A DNA stretch of 9,671 nucleotides from an uncultured Gammaproteobacteria bacterium (GTDB taxonomy: Bacteria > Pseudomonadota > Gammaproteobacteria > GCA-002705445 > GCA-002716945), in assembly GCA_913046125.1 (NCBI GenBank), contig CAJWRL010000028.1, forward strand, positions 1 through 9,671, in the 5' to 3' direction. Position numbers and translations under genes: made by a program. This document shows, one piece after another, positions 1 through 5,809 of the stretch (the stretch's first letter is position 1; each line of letters begins with the position of its first letter). The notes beneath the pieces were generated by a model that made no database searches, had not been told where the DNA came from, and saw only the letters and a list, made by a program, of their open reading frames with translations.

Positions 1-98
1 CTATTATAATTGAGCAGGGTACAACTAAAAAAATCTTTAAAAATCCACAAGAAGCATATACAAGAAGTCTCCTAGAATCATCTTTTATTAGCTACTAA
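1..98 (+). CDS. ABC transporter ATP-binding protein, oligopeptide/YejF-like, C-terminal fragment (5' end outside window)
   Basis: The reading frame is open from the left edge (first full codon at 3) to TAA at 96-98, giving 31 residues. These include the pieces EQGTTKKIFKNP and AYTRSLL. This matches the end of the ATPase subunit of oligopeptide/dipeptide/microcin-C type ABC importers, where a 'G.ivE.G....if..P.h.YTr.LL' stretch follows the nucleotide-binding domain. The wording 'PQ.xYTR.LL' is closest to what I recall of YejF, the double-ATPase subunit of the Yej importer. Family membership rests on this short tail alone; no Walker or signature motif is in the window. The last 11 bases overlap the end of the convergent dapE gene, so there is no room for a terminator between them. 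Calling it specifically YejF is tentative. Confidence 0.6.
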   Translation, partial: IIIEQGTTKKIFKNPQEAYTRSLLESSFISY

Positions 99-1227
99 AT
101 ACTTTTGATAAAATATTTTTATAAATATTTTTTAAAACTTCCAAGTCATCTTCCCTAACAGATTCATTTATCTTATGTATTGATCTATTTGTAAGTCCTA
201 ATTCAATTATTTGGTCACAGACCTTTGCCATAAATCTGCCATCAGATGTTCCACCATTTGTACTCACAACAGTATCTAACTCAGTTACTTCTTTAATAGA
301 CTCTTTACAAACATTCATAAACTTTCTCTCAGTAGTCAAAAAAGGTTCACCTGAGTGCTTCCAAGTTATGTCATACTTTATACCGTTTTTGTCTATAACA
401 TCCGTAATCTTCTGTTTGATTTCATGTGCATTTGTCTCGGTAGAATATCTAATATTAAAAGCCAAATCTATTTTCCCAGGAATAACATTATCTACACCAG
501 TCCCTGCATTAATGTTAGAGATTTGGAATGAAGTAGGAGGAAAAAATTCGTTTCCACTATCAAATTTTATTTTAAGAAGATTTGAGAGAATATTTGAACA
601 TGTATGAATTGGATTTTCAGCTTTCTCTGGGTAAGCCACATGACCTTGTATTCCATGTAAGGTAAGGTGTCCTGTTATCGACCCTCTTCTTCCATTTCTT
701 ATTACATCACCTATCTCATCAGATGATGATGGTTCTCCAACTAAACAATAATCCAGATCACCTTTATTGAAAACTTTTTCATCAATGAGCTTACGTATTC
801 CGTTTATTGCATCACCTTCCTCATCAGCTGTTAATATAATCTTTATAGAACCATTAATATCTTTACCAGCATCACAATGCTCTTTTATTGCAGTCATAAA
901 GCATGCAATTCCTCCTTTCATATCTGCCGCACCCCTTCCAATCAACATTCCTTCATGTTGTGTAAGTCTATATGGATTATATTTCCACTGACTTAAATCT
1001 CCTGGGGGCACAACATCAGTATGACCTACAAAAACTAAACAAGGCCCTTCAGCTCCAAAAGTTGAAATCATATTACTAACATCACCATATCTAATATATT
1101 CAGTTTTAAAACCTAAATTTGAAAGATAGTCTGCTATATATTTTTGACATTCAGATTTGTCAGGTGTGACGGATTCAAATTTTACTAGATCAGTGAGTAA
1201 ATCTAAAACAGCGTTATTTAAACTCAT
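88..1227 (-). CDS. dapE: succinyl-diaminopimelate desuccinylase DapE
   Basis: This cytoplasmic di-zinc amidohydrolase (M20 family) cleaves N-succinyl-L,L-diaminopimelate to succinate and L,L-diaminopimelate, in the pathway to lysine and the meso-DAP of peptidoglycan. Numbered from the ATG at 1227 (379 aa; E. coli 375), the metal and catalytic residues are visible in order: H69 and D71 in VGHTDVVPPGD, D102 in GRGAADMKGG, E136/E137 in TADEEGD, E165 in VGEPSS, and H351 in SIHKINESV. All are offset by a constant +2 from E. coli, so there are no internal indels over the active site. The DapE-specific pieces RNGRRGS and NGGTSDGRF separate it from ArgE and carboxypeptidase relatives. An in-frame ATG lies two codons upstream (1233), but the GAGGA at 1236-1240 is 8 nt from the 1227 start and only 2 nt from the 1233 start, so 1227 is preferred. 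It overlaps map by 14 nt and is presumably coupled to it. Confidence 0.96.
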   Translation of the reverse strand: MSLNNAVLDLLTDLVKFESVTPDKSECQKYIADYLSNLGFKTEYIRYGDVSNMISTFGAEGPCLVFVGHTDVVPPGDLSQWKYNPYRLTQHEGMLIGRGAADMKGGIACFMTAIKEHCDAGKDINGSIKIILTADEEGDAINGIRKLIDEKVFNKGDLDYCLVGEPSSSDEIGDVIRNGRRGSITGHLTLHGIQGHVAYPEKAENPIHTCSNILSNLLKIKFDSGNEFFPPTSFQISNINAGTGVDNVIPGKIDLAFNIRYSTETNAHEIKQKITDVIDKNGIKYDITWKHSGEPFLTTERKFMNVCKESIKEVTELDTVVSTNGGTSDGRFMAKVCDQIIELGLTNRSIHKINESVREDDLEVLKNIYKNILSKVFSS

Positions 1228-1996
1228 TTTCATCTTCCTCAGGTCTTATGGTTAATATTTCTGATCCTTTTTTAGTCACCAAAACAGTGTGCTCATACTG
1301 AGCTGATAATTCATGATCTTGAGTAACGACTGTCCATCCGTCATTAAGTAATTTAGTTTTATAACTTCCTACATTAATCATCGGTTCAATAGTAAATATC
1401 ATTCCTTCCTCTAATCTGATACCTGTATTTCTTTTACCATAATGGAGTATTTGCGGACCTTCGTGAAAGTTTTTACCGATTCCATGACCACAGTATTCTC
1501 TTACAACAGAGTAATTATTTGCTTCAGCATATTTTTGGATAGCTGCTCCAATATCGCCTGTCGTAGAACCTGGTCTTACAGTTTTTATTCCCTCTATCAT
1601 TGATTGTCTAGTTACCTCACATAATCTTTTTGATTGTATTGACGCATTACCAACTAAAAACATCCTGCTAGTATCACCATGATATCCATTTTTTATTACT
1701 GTAACATCAATATTGATGATATCTCCATCTTTCAATTTTTTAGTATTCGATGGTATTCCGTGACAGATTTGATGATTAACTGAAGTACAAATAGACTTCG
1801 GGAATCCTTTATAATTTAATGGTGCTGGGATTGCATCTTGGACATCCACAATATAATTATGGCATATCGTATTCAACTCACCTGTAGTTATTCCAGGCTT
1901 AACAAACTCTTTAATCATCATTAAAACATCAGAAGCAAGTTTCCCTGCTATTCTCATTTTAGCTATTTCGTCATATGTTTTTATGAAGTCGTTCAT
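1214..1996 (-). CDS. map: type I methionine aminopeptidase
   Basis: This cytosolic metalloprotease removes the N-terminal methionine from nascent proteins when the second residue is small. The 260 aa align end to end with E. coli Map (264 aa). The di-metal ligands D97, D108, H171, E204 and E235 and the catalytic H79 and H178 are all present at E. coli numbering (motifs CHGIP, NIDVTV, HGDTS, CGHGIG, FTIEPM, QYEHT). There is no N-terminal zinc-binding or SH3-like extension, so it is type Ia. The ATG at 1994-1996 is supported because MNDFIKTYDEIAKMR aligns with the E. coli N-terminus, but no Shine-Dalgarno-like purine run precedes it. The gene diverges from rpsB, as in other gammaproteobacteria, and is followed by overlapping dapE; the more usual neighbour in gammaproteobacteria is glnD or dapD. 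Confidence 0.97.
   Translation of the reverse strand: MNDFIKTYDEIAKMRIAGKLASDVLMMIKEFVKPGITTGELNTICHNYIVDVQDAIPAPLNYKGFPKSICTSVNHQICHGIPSNTKKLKDGDIINIDVTVIKNGYHGDTSRMFLVGNASIQSKRLCEVTRQSMIEGIKTVRPGSTTGDIGAAIQKYAEANNYSVVREYCGHGIGKNFHEGPQILHYGKRNTGIRLEEGMIFTIEPMINVGSYKTKLLNDGWTVVTQDHELSAQYEHTVLVTKKGSEILTIRPEEDENEFK
1234..1240 (-). promoter_or_regulatory. dapE ribosome binding site inside the end of map
   Basis: On the minus strand this reads GAGGAAG. GAGGA lies 8 nt before the ATG at 1227 and only 2 nt before the upstream in-frame ATG at 1233, which favours the shorter DapE. The site is within map codons, so translation of map would pass through it, consistent with coupling. Confidence 0.6.
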
Positions 1997-2007
1997 ATTA
2001 TGTAAAA

Positions 2008-2025
2008 TTTGTTCAAATCAACAAA
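2008..2025. repeat. short inverted repeat upstream of map
   Basis: TTTGTT (2008-2013) and AACAAA (2020-2025) are perfect reverse complements separated by 6 nt. The site lies 12-29 bp upstream of the map ATG. It could be a protein-binding dyad or a weak hairpin in the map leader. In DNA this AT-rich, a 6-bp repeat can easily be chance. Confidence 0.3.
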
Positions 2026-2043
2026 AAAATAGTAGTAAATAGT

Positions 2044-2072
2044 TGTTGTAATCACACAAATATGATACAACA
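2044..2072. repeat. operator-like inverted repeat upstream of rpsB
   Basis: TGTTGTA (2044-2050) and TACAACA (2066-2072) are perfect 7-bp reverse complements with a 15-nt spacer. The half-site centres are 22 bp apart, about two helical turns. The dyad surrounds the -10-like TATGAT (2061-2066), as a repressor operator would; if transcribed it could instead form a hairpin in the short rpsB leader. Neither role is shown by the sequence alone. Confidence 0.35.
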
Positions 2073-2088
2073 CTTTATGAATTTTATT

Positions 2089-2092
2089 GGAG
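2089..2092 (+). promoter_or_regulatory. rpsB Shine-Dalgarno
   Basis: GGAG at 2089-2092 lies 10 nt before the ATG at 2103, an acceptable though slightly long spacing. It supports this start, which also matches the E. coli S2 N-terminus. Confidence 0.6.
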
Positions 2093-2102
2093 TAATTTTA
2101 GT

Positions 2103-2927
2103 ATGAATGGACTGTCTATCAAACAGATGATTGACGCAGGAGTACATTTCGGACATAGATCTAAGTATTGGAACCCTAAAATGGAGCCATATATATATAC
2201 TACTCACAAAAAACTCCATATAATTAACCTAGAAAAAAGCTCTGAGCGCTTCAATGAGGCTGCAAAATACATACAAAAACTGATTTCTAATAATGGTAAG
2301 CTCATGTTCATTGGAACAAAGCGCGCTGCATCAGACATAGTAAAAAAATATTCTGATTTGACTTCAATGCCTTATGTAAATAATAGATGGCTAGGAGGAT
2401 TACTAACGAACTTTAATACAATCAGAAAATCTATCTCGAAGCTTGAAGACTTAAGAACTAGATTAAAGAATCAAAAAATTTATAACCTCTCAAAGAAACA
2501 GATTATCGATCTAAAAAGAGACATTGAGAGACTAGAAAAAAATTTATTGGGAGTGCAGAACTTGACCAAACTACCTGATGCTATTTTTGTTATCGATACA
2601 AGATATGAGAGGATAGCTATACAAGAAGCAAATAAGCTAAACATACCAGTGATCGCGCTAGTTGACTCAAATAATTCATTTGAGGGAGTTGATTATATGA
2701 TCCCAGCGAATGATGATTCTATGTCATCAATCGATCTTTTTTTAAAATCTATTTCTGAGATAATTCTTCAGAATAAACCTAAAAAAGCATCACAAGCTTC
2801 TGATACGAATACTGATCAAAAAAAATCTATCAAAGCTAAAAAAAATATTAAAGCATCTGAGGTCCAAAAGGTATCAAAATCTCAGAAAGATAATAAAGAA
2901 AAAACATCTAAAGATAAGGAAAAGTAG
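2103..2927 (+). CDS. rpsB: 30S ribosomal protein S2 (uS2) with lysine-rich C-terminal tail
   Basis: S2 is a late-assembling small-subunit protein that bridges head and body on the solvent side and helps recruit S1. The 274 aa match bacterial uS2 throughout the core: AGVHFGHRSKYWNPKM (12-27), HIINLEK (39-45), GTKRAAS (71-77), NNRWLGGLLTN (93-103), the helical hairpin that inserts near 105-150, and LPDAIFVIDT (157-166). The core ends near 223. Residues 224-274 form an extra low-complexity tail with 17 lysines among 51 residues plus many Ser, Asp and Gln, and no hydrophobic core; E. coli S2 is 241 aa. The gene opens the rightward cluster; its last codons contain the tsf Shine-Dalgarno and its stop is 1 nt from the tsf start. 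S2 represses its own operon in E. coli through a long structured leader, and only 106 nt are available here. Confidence 0.97.
   Translation: MNGLSIKQMIDAGVHFGHRSKYWNPKMEPYIYTTHKKLHIINLEKSSERFNEAAKYIQKLISNNGKLMFIGTKRAASDIVKKYSDLTSMPYVNNRWLGGLLTNFNTIRKSISKLEDLRTRLKNQKIYNLSKKQIIDLKRDIERLEKNLLGVQNLTKLPDAIFVIDTRYERIAIQEANKLNIPVIALVDSNNSFEGVDYMIPANDDSMSSIDLFLKSISEIILQNKPKKASQASDTNTDQKKSIKAKKNIKASEVQKVSKSQKDNKEKTSKDKEK
2916..2920 (+). promoter_or_regulatory. tsf Shine-Dalgarno inside rpsB
   Basis: AAGGA lies within the last rpsB codons, 8 nt upstream of the GTG at 2929. This fixes the non-ATG start of tsf and predicts coupling of tsf translation to rpsB termination. Confidence 0.65.
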
Positions 2928-2928
2928 A

Positions 2929-3759
2929 GTGAGTGGATCCCTAGAATTAGTAAAACAGCTTAGAGAAATTACTGGAGCGGGAATGCTTGATTGTAAAAAA
3001 TATCTTGATCAGGCAAATAATAATCTTGACGAAGCTGTTAAGATATTTAGATCAGAGTCTGGCAAGAAAGCCGAAAAAAAAGGTTCTAGAATTGCTGCAG
3101 AGGGATTAGTAAACTTTTATGAAAATTCTGATTGTCTACTCATTTTAGAGCTAAACTCTGAAACTGATTTTGTTGCTAAAGATCACAACTTTATATCACT
3201 TGCTGAATCAATAGCTAATGAGTTACTCACCAAGGAGGAATCTGAAGTGCATCAAATTATTACTGAAATGATTAACAACTCAATATCAAAATTAGGAGAA
3301 AATATTAAGCTTCGGAGATATTTTAAAATTGATAAAAAAAATAATGTTTATGCCTATTCACATAACAATAAAATCGTTTCGATGGTTGAGCTAAAATCTT
3401 CTGATGAAACCTTAGCGAAAGATATTTGCATGCAAATTGTAGCGTCAAATCCTCTTTCTATTGATGAATCTTCACTTGATAAAGATACCTTAAAATCAGA
3501 GAAAGAGATTTATAAACAAGAACTTGATAAACTTGATAAAAAAGAGGATATCAAAAGGAATATTCTTGAAGGCAAGATGAAGAAGTTTATTAATGAGAAC
3601 ACACTTCTCAATCAGCCATTTGTAAAAGATCCATCTACCTCCCTGTCTAAAATAATAAAGGATAATGAAATACTGTCTTATAATAGATATGAAGTTGGTG
3701 AAGGATTAGAGAAAAAATCAGAAGATTTTGCGCAAGAAGTTTATAATCAAATAAGCTAA
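2929..3759 (+). CDS. tsf: translation elongation factor Ts
   Basis: EF-Ts is the guanine nucleotide exchange factor that releases GDP from EF-Tu in the cytosol. The 276 aa (E. coli 283) show the N-terminal UBA-like domain with the signature LREITGAGMLDCKK (11-24), the TDFVAKD motif (79-85) whose D80 and F81 contact the EF-Tu Mg2+/GTP site in E. coli at the same numbers, core subdomains N and C, a charged helical section around 195-215 corresponding to the dimerisation module, and the C-terminal GQPFV-like (LNQPFVKDPS) and RYEVGEG motifs. The start is GTG; no ATG is available near the conserved N-terminus, and AAGGA sits 8 nt upstream. Only 1 nt separates it from the rpsB stop. In most proteobacteria pyrH follows; here frr follows after 9 nt. 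Confidence 0.97.
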   Translation: MSGSLELVKQLREITGAGMLDCKKYLDQANNNLDEAVKIFRSESGKKAEKKGSRIAAEGLVNFYENSDCLLILELNSETDFVAKDHNFISLAESIANELLTKEESEVHQIITEMINNSISKLGENIKLRRYFKIDKKNNVYAYSHNNKIVSMVELKSSDETLAKDICMQIVASNPLSIDESSLDKDTLKSEKEIYKQELDKLDKKEDIKRNILEGKMKKFINENTLLNQPFVKDPSTSLSKIIKDNEILSYNRYEVGEGLEKKSEDFAQEVYNQIS

Positions 3760-3768
3760 ACTAAACCT

Positions 3769-4326
3769 ATGTTTGAAAAAATCAAATCTGACACTAGGTC
3801 ATCAATGGATAAAAGCATAGAAAACTTTAAGTCAGTACTTTCAAAAATTAGAGCAGGAAGACCTAATCCAAGTATACTGGACCAAGTAACAGTTGATTAT
3901 TTTGGTTCTAACACTCCAATAAAGCAGCTTGCGAATATATCTGTAACAGATGCCTCCACTATTTCTCTTAGCGTATGGGATAAAAATGCTGTTTCTTTAA
4001 TCGAAAAATCCCTTAACGAAAGTAACCTTGGTGTTAATCCTACTGTGAATGGAACTAACATCCATATTAAATTTCCACCGCTTACTCAAGAACGTAGAGA
4101 AGAGCTCAACAAGATAGTAAAGAAAGAAGGTGAGAATATCAAAGTAACACTAAGAAATATAAGGCGTTCGGCGAATACATCGATATCTAATTTAGAGAAA
4201 GATAAAAAAATATCAAAAGATTTTGAGAGGGATTATACAATCGAAATTCAAGATTTGACTGATGAGTATATTAATACATCTGAAGAGATAGTCATAAAAA
4301 AAATAGAAGAAATAAGCGAAGTCTAG
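3769..4326 (+). CDS. frr: ribosome recycling factor
   Basis: RRF, with EF-G, splits the post-termination ribosome into subunits. The 185 aa equal the E. coli length and align without visible gaps: domain I three-helix bundle (1-30 and 105-185) containing LSKIRAGRPNPSILD (24-38) and the basic LRNIRRSAN segment (128-136) that includes R132, and domain II beta region (31-104) with TPIKQLANISV and the PPLTQERR return. The ATG is supported by alignment of MFEKIKSDTRSSMDK with E. coli. No Shine-Dalgarno is visible upstream (the 9-nt gap is A/C/T-rich), so initiation probably depends on ribosomes terminating at tsf. The usual upstream neighbour pyrH is absent. Confidence 0.97.
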   Translation: MFEKIKSDTRSSMDKSIENFKSVLSKIRAGRPNPSILDQVTVDYFGSNTPIKQLANISVTDASTISLSVWDKNAVSLIEKSLNESNLGVNPTVNGTNIHIKFPPLTQERREELNKIVKKEGENIKVTLRNIRRSANTSISNLEKDKKISKDFERDYTIEIQDLTDEYINTSEEIVIKKIEEISEV

Positions 4327-4328
4327 CA

Positions 4329-4997
4329 GTGAGACACATAGCCTTTATAATGGACGGCAATGGAAGGTGGGCTGATAGACACGGCAAGACTAGACAGTTC
4401 GGTCATGAACAAGGTTCCTCAAATGTATACGATATTTTTTTATCTTGCATTGAGCTTGATATTAATACCGTGACTTTTTTTGCTATGAGTAGTGAGAATA
4501 TGAATAGGTCAAAAGAAGAAACTGAATTCATTTCTATACTTCTAGATGATTCGATAAAAAAACATTTACCAGACTTATTAGATAATCAAGTTAAATTCAA
4601 AGTAATTGGTGATATTTCTCACCTACCAAAAAATATTAGAGATACGATAGACTATGCGGAATCAGCAACATCGAAGTTTACAAAATATAAATTGAATATC
4701 GCATATAATTATGGAGGTCAATGGGATGTAGTTAATTCCATTAATATCCTAATGAGGAAAAAACTCGCAATTTCATATGAGAATCTGTCGAAATATCTTT
4801 CTACTGGGAGTGATTTTCCTGACATGATTGTCAGAACAGGTGGTTATAAAAGACTTAGTAACTTCATGCTGTGGCAGGCAGCATATAGTGAATTAATTTT
4901 TTTAGATGTATTATGGCCTGAATTCTGCTCGGATGATGTATCAAATATTCTTAATAACTATAAATCAATTAAGAGAAAGTTCGGAAAAGTAGAATAA
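4329..4997 (+). CDS. uppS: undecaprenyl diphosphate synthase (cis-prenyltransferase), short N-terminus
   Basis: It condenses isopentenyl diphosphate onto farnesyl diphosphate in cis to make C55 undecaprenyl diphosphate, the lipid carrier for peptidoglycan and other surface glycans. The 222 aa contain FIMDGNGRWA (6-15, with catalytic Asp9 equivalent to E. coli D26), GK.RQFGHEQG (19-29), SSEN.NR (54-60), NIAYNYGGQWD (123-133), RTGG (169-172), RLSNFMLWQ (175-183) and SELIFLDVLWPEF (187-199). The protein starts at the MDGNGRW strand, so it lacks the roughly 17-residue lead of E. coli UppS (253 aa). The GTG at 4329 is the only plausible start: the next ATG (4350) would delete most of the first strand. 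No convincing Shine-Dalgarno is seen; the frr stop is 2 nt upstream. Two motif positions are unusual: Met58 replaces the Trp of SSENW, and Tyr173 replaces the Glu of RTGGE. Confidence 0.95.
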   Translation: MRHIAFIMDGNGRWADRHGKTRQFGHEQGSSNVYDIFLSCIELDINTVTFFAMSSENMNRSKEETEFISILLDDSIKKHLPDLLDNQVKFKVIGDISHLPKNIRDTIDYAESATSKFTKYKLNIAYNYGGQWDVVNSINILMRKKLAISYENLSKYLSTGSDFPDMIVRTGGYKRLSNFMLWQAAYSELIFLDVLWPEFCSDDVSNILNNYKSIKRKFGKVE

Positions 4998-5809
4998 TGA
5001 CCGAATTTTTTAAAAGAGTAGCAACTATAGCAGTGCTTGTATTTATTCTGGCCTTGCTTTTCTTGTATGGTTCAAACACATCACTAGTAGTATCGATATA
5101 CTTAGTTACTCTTTTATCATTTCATGAATGGCTTAGAATATCATCAAAATCAAAATATTATATCTTTCCTTTTTTTATATTAATATATGTTTTAGATTAT
5201 AACAAATCGATAGACATTGGGATATATTCGCTATTTTTTCTCTCACTTCTAATAATTATGATGTATCTGACATTTAATCATGAATCGTATCTAAGAGAAA
5301 AGATAAAGCAGCACTCATTATTTTATGGCGTCATCTTAAATTTATCATTTTTTTTATTTTTAACGAATTTATTCCCATATGATAATACACTACCCATGAA
5401 ATCATATATTATTGATAATAAGCATTACTACATAATTCTTATTTCTCTAGTATCTTTTATTGATATGTCTGCGTATTTAAGTGGGAAACTATTCGGTAAA
5501 AATAAAATTACTTCGGCAATAAGTCCAAATAAAACATACGAAGGTTATATTGGAGCGTTAGTATTAACTGTCTTTACATTTATTGTAATATCTGATCATT
5601 TTAATTTTCAATGGACTTTTTTAGATATTATTTTATTACTGATATTTATAATGATGGTCTTTTTTGGCGATCTTTTGATGAGCCTGATAAAAAGAGTATT
5701 TGAAATTAAAGATACAGGTTCTTTGCTGCCAGGTCATGGAGGTATCCTTGATAGATTGGATAGTTACTTCACATCACTGCCAATTTTTTATTTGTGGTTC
5801 TTGTTTTGA
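4997..5809 (+). CDS. cdsA: phosphatidate cytidylyltransferase (CDP-diacylglycerol synthase)
   Basis: This inner-membrane enzyme makes CDP-diacylglycerol from CTP and phosphatidic acid, the precursor of all glycerophospholipids. The 270 aa are mostly hydrophobic, with membrane segments near 8-24, 28-43, 54-67, 74-93, 108-125, 144-162, 183-199 and 207-225, plus a short C-terminal hydrophobic end. The CdsA signature spans 229-255 and is complete: SLIKR (229-233), K238-D239, PGHGGILDRLD (245-255). The cytosolic motif GKNK..SAISPNKTYEG (167-183) is also typical. The ATG at 4997 shares one base with the uppS stop (TAATG), a classic coupled junction; the purine stretch upstream is weak and distant. 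The 3' end overlaps the dxr start. Confidence 0.95.
   Translation: MTEFFKRVATIAVLVFILALLFLYGSNTSLVVSIYLVTLLSFHEWLRISSKSKYYIFPFFILIYVLDYNKSIDIGIYSLFFLSLLIIMMYLTFNHESYLREKIKQHSLFYGVILNLSFFLFLTNLFPYDNTLPMKSYIIDNKHYYIILISLVSFIDMSAYLSGKLFGKNKITSAISPNKTYEGYIGALVLTVFTFIVISDHFNFQWTFLDIILLLIFIMMVFFGDLLMSLIKRVFEIKDTGSLLPGHGGILDRLDSYFTSLPIFYLWFLF

Larger units (their letters stand above)
1997..2102. promoter_or_regulatory. divergent intergenic promoter region between map and rpsB
   Basis: This 106-bp strongly AT-rich segment is the only sizeable non-coding DNA in the window. It must hold any promoters for the leftward map-dapE pair and the rightward rpsB-bamA cluster that do not lie inside coding sequence. 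On the plus strand TATGAT (2061-2066) is a 5/6 match to a sigma70 -10 box, but no good -35 lies 16-18 bp upstream; TTGTTG (2043-2048) would be only 12 bp away. TAAAAT (2003-2008) is another -10-like hexamer with a poor -35. On the minus strand TTGTTG followed by TACATAAT just ahead of the map ATG is a weak candidate and would give a nearly leaderless map transcript. Exact transcription starts cannot be fixed from the sequence. Confidence 0.5.

Noticed and set aside
368..991. Plus-strand open frames at 368-607 and 767-991 opposite dapE
   Set aside because: They lie fully antisense to a strongly conserved dapE with all active-site motifs, and their translations show no recognisable family or credible ribosome site.
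3757..3771. A terminator or hidden small gene between tsf and frr in place of pyrH
   Set aside because: The gap is only 9 nt, with no hairpin, no T-run and no room for an ORF.
5794..5808. Upstream GTG at 5794 as the dxr start
   Set aside because: It adds only four hydrophobic residues before the conserved N-terminus and has no ribosome site; TTG at 5806 overlaps the cdsA stop and gives an N-terminus like E. coli DXR. It cannot be fully excluded.
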